Shown: positions 17,605 through 27,116, numbered from the stretch's first letter. The stretch: DNA of 64,000 nt from Verrucomicrobiia bacterium (GCA_030432565.1 JAUIGV010000027.1:1-64000), one strand, 5' to 3'. Notes: generated by a model not told the origin, from the letters alone. Program-made: numbers and translations.

Positions 17605-19974
17605 ATGCTGAAGCCATCACTCTCAATTCTTCTTATCTCCACCGGTGTCTCCGGTGCGGCTGACAAGATCACCTACGACGATCACATCTTTCCGATCTTC
17701 GAATCGAAGTGCCTGAATTGCCACAATCCCGATAAGAAAAAGGGCGACCTCGATCTCTCCACTTATACCGGCACCATGTCCGGTAGCTCGGGCGGAAAGA
17801 TTGCACTCTCCGGAGATGGTGGATCGTCGAAACTTTACACCGTGACCGTCCACACCGAGGAGCCGGTCATGCCTCCCGAGGGTGACAAAATTGCAAAGAA
17901 GGATGCCGATCTCATTCGCGCATGGATTGACGGTGGACTTCTCGAAAACAAAGGATCAAAGGCCAAAAAACGACAGAAGCCGGCTTTTTCGCTCGGGTCT
18001 GTCCCGACCGGCAAACGGCCCGAGGGCCCGCCTCCGATGCCTCAGGATCTGCTCCTCGAACCCGTGGTGACACCGACGCGCTCAACCGTCGTTGCCGACA
18101 TGGACGCAAGCCCCTGGGCACCGCTTCTGGCTGTGACCGGGCAAAAGCAAGTTCTCCTTTACCACTCCGACACCCTGGAATTGGTCGGAGTTCTCCCCTT
18201 CCCCAAGGGGAACCCTGAAACCGTTTCCTTTCACCCCAGCGGAAAATATCTCATCGCCGGCGGCGGGATTGGCGGAAAGTCGGGAACGACCATTACATGG
18301 GACGTCACCACCGGGAAGGAAATGATGACGATGGGCAAGGAATTCGATTCCGTGCTCGCCGCCGATATCCGGGCGGACCTCGGAGGGGTGGCTCTGGGCG
18401 GACCGGCACGACTCGTCAAACTTTGGGACACTCAGGAAGGCGAACAGATCAAGAGCATTAAAAAACACACCGACTGGGTGACCGCCCTCGCCTATTCACC
18501 GGATGGTGTTCTTCTTGCGACCGGTGGTCGTGGCAGCGGAGTGCAAATCTGGGAGGCTGCAACCGGAAACGAATTCCACAGCCTGCGTGGTCACCAAAAG
18601 GCCATTGTGGACGTCAAATGGCGTGCCGATTCCAACTTGGTGGCGAGCGCTTCCGAGGACGGAACAATCCGTTTCTGGGACATGAACCAAGGCAGGGAAA
18701 TCAAACAAGGCAACGCCGGTGGCGGAGGGATTCTGGCTCTCGACTATGCCCGGAATGGACAACTCATTTGCGCAACGCGCGATCGCCGAGTCAAGCTTTG
18801 GAAGCCGGACCTTTCCCTCGAAAAGCAGTCCCAACCATTCACCGACATGGTGACGGAGGTTGCCTTTTCCCATGATGCCGCCCGATACTTCACCGCTGAT
18901 TGGAACGGAAAAATTGAAGTCTGGAATACGGTTGACTTGAAAAAAATCGGTGAACTTAGCGCGACTCCACCTTCGATCCAAGAGAGAATCGCTTCGATTA
19001 TCGAAGAGGAGAAAACCTTCAAAGCGGCACTTGTTTCGCTTCGAGGAAAAAGTGTGGCCGCGGACAACGCAGTCAAAGAAGCCCGCACAAACCTCACCAG
19101 AGCGGAGGCAAACATTGCCGCCCTCAAAAAAGAAAGCGCTGATCTGCAACAGGCCGCGAATGTCCTGTCCACCCAATGGAAGCAGCTTGACCAACAAGCC
19201 GGGAATAAGATCAAAGAGCGAGAGCAAATCGCCAAAAAGGCCAAAGAATTAACCGAGCAGAGAAACAAGCTTGCCCAGGAGATGCACAAGCTTGCTGGCG
19301 AAAAACAAGCAATTGGGCAAGAGCATGCCGCCGCAAATCAAACCTTGGTTGCCGCCAGTCGTGATACCGCTCAAAAACGAGAGGAATCAAACAAGGATCC
19401 TCAGAATGTCGACAAGAAGAACGCTCTGATTGCCGCCGAACAAGACGAACACCGTCAAAGACAGATCGTTGGGGAACTTGCCGGAAGATTGGCAAACCAT
19501 GGGAAACTTCTGGCCGCCCAAGCCGAAGAAAGCAAAAACCTGGAAGCTGAAATGACCGAACATAATGCACGGATCAAACAGCTCACGACGGAACATCAGC
19601 AGTTGATTGTGCAACGTGACCAATCAAGCAAGGATAAGGATGCGAGGCTTGCCGAAATGAAGGCCAAGCAGGCCAGAATTCCAGAAGTTCAAAAGCAGCT
19701 GCAGCCGCTCCGCAAGGCAATTCAGGACAAGGAAAAAATTTCGCAAGCAGCCAAGGACGAGCTCGGAGCGGCCACTGCCAAGGAATCCCAATTCGCCGCG
19801 CGGCTCAAAAAATGGCAGGCCGCGGCAATCAACACGAGCTTGATTCAGGCCCGGGCGGAACTTGCCGATCTCGTCTTATTGAAAGATGAGGACCCTTCGG
19901 TCGCCCCCAAGATTGCCGCCCAGCAAAAGAAATGTGAGGATCTGGCAGTGCAATACCAGGCCGCTAAAAAATAG
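17605..19974 (+). CDS. cytochrome c domain + WD40 propeller + long coiled coil
   Basis: 789 residues. A signal peptide is followed by a planctomycete-type cytochrome domain (CLNCH near residue 36, distal 'VMPPEGDKI'), then a WD40 beta-propeller (about 150-450; repeats such as 'VKLWDTQEGEQ', 'VQIWEAATGNE', 'IRFWDMNQGRE', 'VKLWKPD', 'IEVWNTVD'), and finally about 300 residues of nearly continuous heptad-rich coiled coil ending 'CEDLAVQYQAAKK'. It is the last gene of the DUF1501-PPC-DUF1549-WD40 operon. A periplasmic haem protein with a propeller and a 40-nm-scale coiled coil looks like a scaffold for the other three products; that is inference. The stop lies three bases from the convergent rex stop. 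Confidence 0.9.
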   Translation: MLKPSLSILLISTGVSGAADKITYDDHIFPIFESKCLNCHNPDKKKGDLDLSTYTGTMSGSSGGKIALSGDGGSSKLYTVTVHTEEPVMPPEGDKIAKKDADLIRAWIDGGLLENKGSKAKKRQKPAFSLGSVPTGKRPEGPPPMPQDLLLEPVVTPTRSTVVADMDASPWAPLLAVTGQKQVLLYHSDTLELVGVLPFPKGNPETVSFHPSGKYLIAGGGIGGKSGTTITWDVTTGKEMMTMGKEFDSVLAADIRADLGGVALGGPARLVKLWDTQEGEQIKSIKKHTDWVTALAYSPDGVLLATGGRGSGVQIWEAATGNEFHSLRGHQKAIVDVKWRADSNLVASASEDGTIRFWDMNQGREIKQGNAGGGGILALDYARNGQLICATRDRRVKLWKPDLSLEKQSQPFTDMVTEVAFSHDAARYFTADWNGKIEVWNTVDLKKIGELSATPPSIQERIASIIEEEKTFKAALVSLRGKSVAADNAVKEARTNLTRAEANIAALKKESADLQQAANVLSTQWKQLDQQAGNKIKEREQIAKKAKELTEQRNKLAQEMHKLAGEKQAIGQEHAAANQTLVAASRDTAQKREESNKDPQNVDKKNALIAAEQDEHRQRQIVGELAGRLANHGKLLAAQAEESKNLEAEMTEHNARIKQLTTEHQQLIVQRDQSSKDKDARLAEMKAKQARIPEVQKQLQPLRKAIQDKEKISQAAKDELGAATAKESQFAARLKKWQAAAINTSLIQARAELADLVLLKDEDPSVAPKIAAQQKKCEDLAVQYQAAKK

Positions 19975-19977
19975 CGA

Positions 19978-20637
19978 TTAGGGGACGATCTTCGCGTCGG
20001 TGTTGGATGTCCCGTCTGTCTTGATGAAGAAGCTGACCTGCTCCAGCTCAAGGGCGAGATCGACGCTGTTGACGGTCACCGAATCCGGAACCTGAAGTAC
20101 CGTTGGCGAAAAGCTGAGGATTCCCTGGATTCCGGCATCCACCAATTCGTTGGTGACCTCCTGGGCATGCGCTGCCGGAACCGAAAGCACGGCCAGTTTG
20201 ACCTTATGTTTCCGGATAAAGGCCGGCATTTCATCGACATGATGAACCGGGACATTGATTCCACGAAGCATCACCGCTTCCGGAACGGTGTCGAAGGCCC
20301 CAATTGGTTCAAATCCTTCTTTCTTGAACCCATCATACCGGAGCAGGGCCGCTCCCAAATTACCCACTCCGACCAAGATGACAGGTTGCAGGTTTTCGCG
20401 CCCCAAAACCTCGCGGATTGCCTCGGCGAGCTCGATGACCGGATAACCAAGGCCACGCGTTCCGAACGTTCCCAGATATCCGAGGTCACGACGAAGTTGG
20501 GCGGGATTGACGCCAGCGGCTTTTGCAAGTCCCGACGAACTTACCGTTTCGATTGAATTATCTTCCAATTTCCGCAAGCAGCGATGGTAGATCGAAAGTC
20601 GATAAATGGTTTTTCCAGGGATTGCAGGCTTATCCAC
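19978..20637 (-). CDS. rex: redox-sensing transcriptional repressor Rex
   Basis: 219 residues, the standard Rex size. The N-terminal winged helix includes 'SSGLAKAAGVNPAQLRRDLGYLGTFGTRGLGY', the family signature. A Rossmann NAD(H)-binding domain follows with GVGNLG at 90-95 and 'FEPIGAFDT', and a C-terminal swapped helix. Rex senses the NADH/NAD ratio and represses fermentative and respiratory genes. It is convergent with the cytochrome-WD40 gene and 66 bases downstream of the frameshifted gene on the same strand. No palindromic Rex operator stood out nearby. Confidence 0.95.
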   Translation of the reverse strand: MDKPAIPGKTIYRLSIYHRCLRKLEDNSIETVSSSGLAKAAGVNPAQLRRDLGYLGTFGTRGLGYPVIELAEAIREVLGRENLQPVILVGVGNLGAALLRYDGFKKEGFEPIGAFDTVPEAVMLRGINVPVHHVDEMPAFIRKHKVKLAVLSVPAAHAQEVTNELVDAGIQGILSFSPTVLQVPDSVTVNSVDLALELEQVSFFIKTDGTSNTDAKIVP

Positions 20638-20703
20638 GAAAAGATTTTCGTCTGTTGAAAAATAATGTCAAGAGGCTGAAATTCATGACTGGCTAACAAC
20701 TCG

Positions 20704-22030
20704 TCAATCACCCTCACCCTGACGTGCTGCAATGATCGATTTAATTTCAGAAACTTGTGACTCGGAAAGTTGAAATTGGGGAATGAGATCTGTCACCAAT
20801 TTGGGGTTCTGGCTCATTGGGTTTTGTTGCGAGGCAAAAGGATCGCGTGAGACATGGCCCTCGTAGTCTGCAGAGTGTGCGGCGAGTTTCAGGATTTTAA
20901 ATCGTTCATCACGATCCGGCAGGAGTCTCGCCGCTCGCACAGTGGGTTCTCCGACCGTTGGTGAGTCAAAAAGGTATCGCAGGGTTTCAAGATACTTTGC
21001 CTCCTGACCCGAGACGATCTGTTCCTCGATCCACAATGAACTTTTGTCGGGAGAGCGTTCGTGCCAAACATCCATCAGTCTTTCCCAATCGTTTTGGAAA
21101 AGGCTCTCATCGCTGGCCGCGCGCTCTTTTGTGAACCATTGGATGGCTTCGGCCGGTTCCTCATCGGCCCATCTCGCAAAGAGTTCCGGCCCCGGGCCAC
21201 TGAGCACAACCAACGCTGCCGGTTCTCCCGGGCCGAATTTGCAGGCCTCAAAATCCCGGGCGATCTTGCCCCAATCCTGCCCCCCCGGGAAGGCTCCGAA
21301 AGACAGAATCGCGACTTTCCCACGATATCCATTCGCCATCGTCAATCTTCCCTGATCTGGAAATGAGCCCGAGCGCAAGAGCGGAGTGTTTCTTCGCTAG
21401 TTCACCGAGAAGATTTCTCCTGACTCGATCCATAAAGAAACCGGCATCAGAAAACCCATTCCCCGGCTTGATCATTTCCTGAAATCCCTCCCAAGCCTCG
21501 AGAGGAGCCACTGAAGCCCAACCTAGAAAAGTGTATCCGAAGACATTCGTCCAATCTTCGTTGTCTGAAGCACTCAATTCCCTCGCGAAAGCCAAGCCAT
21601 CGTCAGGAGCCAGCTTGCCCCAATGCTGAATCAACTGAAAATACAAGCCGAGACCTTGGTTGGGAAATTTGGCGCTTATTTCATGGAAATGTCTGACCAA
21701 TCGCTCGGACTCCATCGCTCCCAATCCATTGATAAAGTCTTGAATGCCTGCCGGAAGTGTCTCCCCGAATTCGTCATCGGAGTGGAGCTCCTTCCGTATT
21801 TTTGCCAAGGCCTCCAACAACTCGTCCAATGAACGGGGCTTGCGGACATTTTGCCCAACAAAGCCGCCCCGATTCTTCGAGGTGAGATCGTCAACGTCAG
21901 ATAACTTCCGCTCGCTGACAGGAGGATTTTCCGGAATTTCACCGCTACCTCCCCCTGGACCAACAGAAAAAACCAGCCAAGTCAGCCAAAGAAGTCCGGC
22001 GATGGAAATTGTCTGAATCAAACGAAGCAT
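20704..22030 (-). pseudogene. exported helical protein gene split by a +1 frameshift at a C7 tract
   Basis: Two overlapping minus-strand frames make one protein of about 440 residues. The first starts at ATG 22030 with a signal/anchor (MLRLIQTISIAGLLWL) and reads sensibly to 'RSLPGG'. After the run of seven C's on the plus strand (21280-21286; G7 in the mRNA) it falls into an early stop at 21248. Removing one G continues in the other frame as 'QDWGKIARDFEAC...PELFARWADEEPAEAIQWF' to 20704. The joined product is a Trp-rich helical-repeat protein with 'W...P.EAW' motifs, a type common in Verrucomicrobiota and without known function. The cause may be a real mutation, slippage or an assembly error. 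It is divergent from ptsH. Confidence 0.75.
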
Positions 22031-22205
22031 CTTTTGGGAATTCAAAATAATTTGGGAGGATTTTGGGCCAAACCCTCCTCTCAAAGTAATGCACAATCCT
22101 GTAACTGCAGACCAAGTGACAACACGTTCACAAAGCATGCCAGAATATTTATCTTTGCGACTTTGAGTTTCGTATACAGAATAAACGCGTCACACGAACG
22201 TTTTT

Positions 22206-22481
22206 ATGCCTCAAAAAGATTTTACCATCACCAATCAGCTTGGAATCCATGCCCGCCCTGCTGCGCAATTCGTCAAGATTGCGAACACCTTTCCATGCGA
22301 CATTCGTGTGGAGAAAGACGACGATGAGGTTGATGGCAAAAGTATTCTTGGTCTGATGATGTTGGCAGCGGGACATGGATCTGTCATCTCCGTCACTACG
22401 GAAGGTGAAAAGGAGAAAGAGGCACTTGCCGCTCTTGGGGAATTGATCGAGAGAAACTTCGAAGAGGTGGCTCCAGCTTAG
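22206..22481 (+). CDS. ptsH: phosphocarrier protein HPr
   Basis: 91 residues with the active-site motif GIHARPA (His15, phosphorylated by enzyme I) and the regulatory-serine region GKSILGL (Ser46), the position used by HPr kinase in organisms that have one. It carries phosphate from PEP via enzyme I to EII components or to regulatory targets. It lies 24 bases upstream of the enzyme I gene, a classic ptsHI operon. No EII permease is in this window, so the role could be sugar uptake elsewhere or purely regulatory. Confidence 0.95.
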   Translation: MPQKDFTITNQLGIHARPAAQFVKIANTFPCDIRVEKDDDEVDGKSILGLMMLAAGHGSVISVTTEGEKEKEALAALGELIERNFEEVAPA

Positions 22482-22550
22482 GCGCGCCAATCCTCCAAAC
22501 CCCTTATGATTGACCGAACGGGCACAGCTCGTCAGGCTCCCTCCTGTTTA

Positions 22551-24317
22551 ATGGCGAAAGAGACTCCAGAAGAAAGAGTATTTTACGGCACCCCGGTGTC
22601 GCGTGGTATTGCTTTCGGTCCCGTTCATGTCTCCGCCCGCGGGTTTTCAGCACCGGATGTCTATGAGATCCCGGAGGAAGGAATCGAACGGGAAAAAGAG
22701 CGCCTGGCAACAGCCTTCGATATTACCAGGAAGCAACTGGCCGACTTAAAGACAAAGATCGATGAAGTCGCTGGCGGCGATGAAGGCTTGGTCTTCGAGG
22801 CGCATGGCATGGTTCTCGCAGACCCCAGCCTGCAAGCAAAAGTCGAGCGCGCTATTGAAGACCGAAAGCAAAATGCCGAGTTTTGTTTTTATGCGGTGAT
22901 GCAGACCGTCCTTGAAGCCATGCGTCGCATTGTCGATCCCTACCTCCGCGAGAGAACGATCGACATCGAGGACGTTTCCCAGCGGGTTTTAAGGAATTTT
23001 GAGGCCTCCCAGGAAGTCATCGACCCGGACCATCAACATCTCCTTGTAGCCTACGAACTGACGCCATCGGATACCGCCTCGATGGATCGGAGCAAACTCC
23101 TTGGTTTCGTAACCGAAGGCGGAAGTGTCAATTCACATACCGCAATTCTTGCCCGGGCTCTTGGGATCCCGGCCATTGTCGGACTGGGAAAGGCCGTCGT
23201 AGAAATCACCGCGCTCGCACCGGCCATCATCGATGGATACAGTGGGAAGTTCATTGTCGATCCATCCGAGGAAACGACCGGGCATTATCGCTCGCTCGCC
23301 AATCGAAAGCGCGAACAACGTGAAGCGCTTGAAGAGCTTCGTGACCAGGAAAGCACGACCAAAGACGGCCGCCACATCACGCTTTCGGCAAATATTGAAT
23401 TCACTCACGAACTCGACCTCGTTCAAGACAATCGCGCCGAGGGCGTCGGGCTTTTTCGAACCGAATTCTTCCTTCTCGAAGCGGGCCGAACTCCTACTGA
23501 AGACGATCAGACAAAGACCTACACCGAGCTCGCGAGGCGAACCGGGTCCCAGCCCGCGATCATTCGGACCCTCGATTCCGGAGGTGACAAGCTATCGGCG
23601 GAGCCTCTCACGGAACCGGAGCCCAACCCGTTTCTGGGGTGGCGTGGCATTCGCGTCTCTCTGGATCGACCTGATTTTTTCAAGGAGCAACTGCGTGCCA
23701 TTCTTCGTGCGAGTGCCCATGGAAAGCTCGGCATGATGTTCCCTTTCATTTCCGGGGTCAGCGAGATCCGACAATGCCAGGCTCTCGTCAAGGAGTGCAT
23801 GAACGAACTGGATCTCGAAGGGAGTGAATATGATGCCAATCTTGAAGTCGGAGCGATGATTGAGATTCCCTCAGCCGTTCTTGTCGCCGATGAAATCGCT
23901 CAAGAGGTCGATTTTTTCTCCATCGGAACGAACGATTTGATCCAGTACACCGTTGCGGTTGATCGTATCAATAACCGCGTAGCCAAGCTCTACCGATCCA
24001 CCCATCCTGCTGTCGTTCGAATGATTAAAATGACGACCGACGCCGCATCCCGGGCGGGAATCTGGACCGGAATTTGCGGAGAAATGGCTGCCGATCTGAG
24101 TCTGACTCCTCTGCTCGTGGGTCTTGGTGTCGATGAACTTTCAGTGGGACCTCGTGAAGTTGCTCCCGTTCGCAAGGCTCTCATGTCTCTGGATTTCAGT
24201 GAATGCAAAGCTCTGGCCCGGGAAGCGCTGGCTATGCCAACCAGCGCGGAAATTTACGAGCTCAGCCACGCTGCCGCCCGGGCCGCCTATCCCGACTTGA
24301 TCGAGGAAGACGAGTAG
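22551..24317 (+). CDS. ptsI: PTS enzyme I (phosphoenolpyruvate-protein phosphotransferase)
   Basis: 588 residues from ATG 22551. The frame is open from an ATG at 22506, but 'MAKETPEERVFYGTPVSRGIAFG' is the natural start. The EI N-terminal helical domain precedes the phospho-histidine loop GGSVNSHTAILAR (His196). The C-terminal PEP-binding barrel includes 'GVGLFRTEFF', 'IRTLDSGGDK', 'NPFLGWRGIR', 'FFSIGTNDLIQYT' and 'GICGEMAAD', with the catalytic Cys in the last. It transfers phosphate from PEP to HPr. All active-site segments look intact. Confidence 0.95.
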   Translation: MAKETPEERVFYGTPVSRGIAFGPVHVSARGFSAPDVYEIPEEGIEREKERLATAFDITRKQLADLKTKIDEVAGGDEGLVFEAHGMVLADPSLQAKVERAIEDRKQNAEFCFYAVMQTVLEAMRRIVDPYLRERTIDIEDVSQRVLRNFEASQEVIDPDHQHLLVAYELTPSDTASMDRSKLLGFVTEGGSVNSHTAILARALGIPAIVGLGKAVVEITALAPAIIDGYSGKFIVDPSEETTGHYRSLANRKREQREALEELRDQESTTKDGRHITLSANIEFTHELDLVQDNRAEGVGLFRTEFFLLEAGRTPTEDDQTKTYTELARRTGSQPAIIRTLDSGGDKLSAEPLTEPEPNPFLGWRGIRVSLDRPDFFKEQLRAILRASAHGKLGMMFPFISGVSEIRQCQALVKECMNELDLEGSEYDANLEVGAMIEIPSAVLVADEIAQEVDFFSIGTNDLIQYTVAVDRINNRVAKLYRSTHPAVVRMIKMTTDAASRAGIWTGICGEMAADLSLTPLLVGLGVDELSVGPREVAPVRKALMSLDFSECKALAREALAMPTSAEIYELSHAAARAAYPDLIEEDE

Positions 24318-24327
24318 GCTGCTTCGT

Positions 24328-24738
24328 TCAGATGTAAAACATCGGCTCGTCCTCAGCCGCCAGCGTTTCGAGGCTGTTCTTTGCAAGAATCTGCCGACTG
24401 CTCTCGCGGACGCTTTCCCAGAGCTTACCCACAGCAACCCCGGACTCGCCGGTTGGTTGGGGAATTTGCCCTAGCGCTTCTGGTTCCAGTGCCTCCACAA
24501 TCTGCAGCAAGCTGATATTCGCGGGCGATTCGATGAGCTTCCACCCACCGGTCTTGCCCCGCCGACTGGTGACCAACCCGGTTCTTTTGAGTTCATGCAG
24601 GATTTGAGCTAAAAAACTAGATGGTATCCCCTCGCTCTCTGCAATATCGTCGGCCCGAACGACCGATTGGCCATCGTGCTTCTTGGCAAGATGAACCATC
24701 GCGCGACTTGCATAATCCAATTTCTGCGAAATCCTCAC
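24328..24738 (-). CDS. Rrf2 family regulator without Fe-S cysteines (CymR-like)
   Basis: 136 residues with the Rrf2 winged-helix start ('RISQKLDYASRAMVHLAK', 'IPSSFLAQILHELKRTGLVTSRRGKTGGW'). The start codon is GTG at 24738. The protein contains no cysteine at all, so it cannot hold the iron-sulfur cluster of IscR or NsrR. Rrf2 members without cluster cysteines include CymR, the cysteine-metabolism repressor, which acts with cysteine synthase. The divergent neighbour here is a serine acetyltransferase, which fits that role. The two start codons are only two bases apart, so each promoter must lie inside the other gene or one start is misplaced. Confidence 0.85.
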   Translation of the reverse strand: MRISQKLDYASRAMVHLAKKHDGQSVVRADDIAESEGIPSSFLAQILHELKRTGLVTSRRGKTGGWKLIESPANISLLQIVEALEPEALGQIPQPTGESGVAVGKLWESVRESSRQILAKNSLETLAAEDEPMFYI

Positions 24739-24740
24739 TG

Positions 24741-25598
24741 ATGAAAGGAGACCACACCAATACTCAAAACACCATCACTAAGAGTGATCTCTTATGTGCG
24801 AAGGGGAAACCGAACCTCGATCTGGTGTGGCAAAGCCTGCAGGACGAAGCTCATCGGATCGCAAGTTCCGAGCATCGTCTCGCCGCCCTCATGCAGGATA
24901 TTTTTATTTCACGGAAGTCCATCGCCTGCTCGGTGGCGGCTCGTCTTTCCCGTAAGCTGGCTCGCGAGGACATGACGCGTGACGAACTCCTGCCGCTCTT
25001 ACAGGAGATTCTTATTGAGCACCCCGAACTCGTTTCAAGCATGGCTTCCGATCTTATTGCCATCGACGAACGCGACCCTGCCTGCCACTCGCTCACGCAA
25101 CCGCTCCTGTATTACAAGGGATTCCTGGCGCTGGCGACTTACCGGCTGGGTCACCAAATGTGGAAAAATGGCCGCCATGATTTGGCCTATTACTTTCAAA
25201 GCCTTGCTTCAGAGGTCTTCGGGGTCGATATCCACCCGGCCGCCCAGCTAGGCTGCGGAATCTTCCTCGATCACGCCACCAGTGTCGTCATCGGGGAAAC
25301 CTCAATTGTTGAGGATAATGTCTCAATTTTGCACGAGGTCACCCTTGGCGGAACGGGAAAAACATCGGGAAATCGCCATCCAATCGTCCGCTCTGGAGTG
25401 ATGATTGGAGCAGGATCCAAGATTCTCGGCCGCGTCGAGATCGGAAAAGGCTCAAAAATCGGTGCGGGAAGCGTGGTCCTCGATGACGTGGCTCCACATA
25501 AAACGGTCGCGGGAGTCCCCGCTATTGTTGTCGGAACCAGCCCCTCTGAAAACCCCGCCGAGGCCATGGATCAGAGCCTTTCATGCTCCGGAATCTAG
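24741..25598 (+). CDS. cysE: serine O-acetyltransferase
   Basis: About 285 residues. An N-terminal helical domain ('LAALMQDIFISRKSIACSVAARLSRKL', 'RDPACHSLTQPLLYYKGFLALATYRLGH') is followed by a left-handed beta-helix with hexapeptide repeats ('DIHPAAQLGCGIFLDHATSVVIGETSIVEDNVSILHEVTLGG'), the SAT signature. It makes O-acetylserine, the first step of cysteine synthesis. The frame is open from 24621, but upstream codons lie inside the Rrf2 gene. ATG 24741 is followed by, not preceded by, an AAAGGAG, so the true start is uncertain. The C-terminus ends 'SLSCSGI'; many SATs are inhibited by cysteine through this tail. Confidence 0.92.
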   Translation: MKGDHTNTQNTITKSDLLCAKGKPNLDLVWQSLQDEAHRIASSEHRLAALMQDIFISRKSIACSVAARLSRKLAREDMTRDELLPLLQEILIEHPELVSSMASDLIAIDERDPACHSLTQPLLYYKGFLALATYRLGHQMWKNGRHDLAYYFQSLASEVFGVDIHPAAQLGCGIFLDHATSVVIGETSIVEDNVSILHEVTLGGTGKTSGNRHPIVRSGVMIGAGSKILGRVEIGKGSKIGAGSVVLDDVAPHKTVAGVPAIVVGTSPSENPAEAMDQSLSCSGI

Positions 25599-25685
25599 CC
25601 GAACGATCTTGGATGCTTGCCAAGCCACCCGTTTGTCGCTTGATTACTGGAAACCACACGATTCCAAACCACACACACCAAGATC

Positions 25686-27092
25686 ATGTCAGAAACCAAA
25701 GAAGTTCGAGAGATCACCGAGGCCGACTTGCCGGCTTCCCTCAAGGAACACTGGAAGAATGCCAAAGCCAGTGTTGAAAGAAACAACCACGGGTATGCCA
25801 TCAAATTCCTCCAGGCAATCCTCAAGGAAGAGCCTGGATTTTTGAATGCCCGCAAGCTGCTCCGTCAGGCCGAAATCATTCAAAACGGTGCTTCCCCGGG
25901 TTCCGCTAAGAAGGGGCTGTTTGGCGGCAGCGGCGGAGGCGGAGGTTCGTTCACCCGTCAGGCCAAAAAAGATCCAGCGGGTGCGCTGGTCGCAATCGAA
26001 AAGGAGCTTGAGAAAGACCCTTTTAACTGCGGCGTCAACGAAGCGCTTCATGAGATCGCCCTTCGCATGAACCTTCTCGATACTGCGGCCTTCGCACTTG
26101 AAACCGCGAAAAAAGGAAATCCTGAAAACACCAAAGTCGCTCACAAACTGGCCCAGTTTTACGTGGCCCGCGAGATGCACCTCGATGCCTCACGAGTCTA
26201 CCGCGAAATCGTGAAACAGGATCCCGGCGATGGTGAAGCTGTCCGCGGAGAAAAAGACTGTTCGGCGAAAGCTTCGATGCAGCAAAACCGCATGTCGGAG
26301 AACTCCAGCTTCAAGGACATGGTGAAGAGTGATGAAGCCGCTGAATTGGAAAAGGCCTCCCGGGTCTCTCTGACCAAGGATCAGTTGGAGGAGCGCGCTG
26401 GCGAACTCGTCGCACAATACGAGGCTGACCCAAACAATCTCGCTGTCGTGAAGCAGCTCGCGCTGACCTACGAACAGCTCGAAGACTGGAACACCTCCCA
26501 CTCATTTTACAGCTGGGCGCACGAGCTCTCGAACGGAGACGTTGCTCTGAGAAACAAGGCCAACCAGATCAAGGACAAAGCCGCCGATCAATACATCAAG
26601 GATGTCGAAGCCGCAGCCGCAGCCGATCCTGATAACGAGGAGCTCCAGGCCCAAATGAGGGAGATTCAACAGGCGCGGATTGTGGAGCGACTTGAAGAAT
26701 GCCGCGAGCGAGTGAAACAAAACCCGACTGATCCCAAGATGCGCTTTGACCTTGGTCAGGCCCTTTACGATGCCGGGGAACACAGTGACGCCATTCCTCA
26801 CCTTCAGCAGGCGACCCGGAATCCTCACATCCGAATTAAGGTGCTTCTCCTTCTTGGCCGGACCTTCGATGCCAAAGGGATGACCGATTTGGCCATCAAG
26901 CAGCTCAAGGATGCCAACGACGAGCTCACCCAAATGGACAACACCAAGAAGGAAATCCTTTATGAATTGGGAGTCATCTACACCAAGGCTGAGAAGAAGC
27001 AGGAGGCTCTCGATTGCTTCAAGCAGATCTATGAGGTCGACTACGGCTACCGCGACGTCGCATCCCGCGTGGAAGGATCTTACGAAGGGTAA
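25686..27092 (+). CDS. cytoplasmic tetratricopeptide repeat protein
   Basis: 468 residues without a signal peptide. It starts with 'SLKEHWKNAKASVERNNHGYAIKFLQAIL', continues with a Gly-rich linker (around 78-95, 'GLFGGSGGGGG'), and then multiple TPR units ('AHKLAQFYVAREMHLDASRVYREIVKQDPGD', 'LALTYEQLEDWNTSHSFYSWA', 'RFDLGQALYDAGEHSDAIPHLQQAT', 'LYELGVIYTKAEKKQEALDCFKQIYEVD'). TPRs mediate protein-protein contacts; no enzymatic domain is visible. It is followed by a good intrinsic terminator, so it ends its transcript. The same architecture is common in Verrucomicrobiota but its role is unknown to me. Confidence 0.85.
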   Translation: MSETKEVREITEADLPASLKEHWKNAKASVERNNHGYAIKFLQAILKEEPGFLNARKLLRQAEIIQNGASPGSAKKGLFGGSGGGGGSFTRQAKKDPAGALVAIEKELEKDPFNCGVNEALHEIALRMNLLDTAAFALETAKKGNPENTKVAHKLAQFYVAREMHLDASRVYREIVKQDPGDGEAVRGEKDCSAKASMQQNRMSENSSFKDMVKSDEAAELEKASRVSLTKDQLEERAGELVAQYEADPNNLAVVKQLALTYEQLEDWNTSHSFYSWAHELSNGDVALRNKANQIKDKAADQYIKDVEAAAAADPDNEELQAQMREIQQARIVERLEECRERVKQNPTDPKMRFDLGQALYDAGEHSDAIPHLQQATRNPHIRIKVLLLLGRTFDAKGMTDLAIKQLKDANDELTQMDNTKKEILYELGVIYTKAEKKQEALDCFKQIYEVDYGYRDVASRVEGSYEG

Positions 27093-27116
27093 GTCGTCAT
27101 TACCTCATCATTTTCA

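Noticed and set aside
20638-20703. Rex operator upstream of rex
   Set aside because: A partial TTGTTA is present on the minus strand but without the second half-site.
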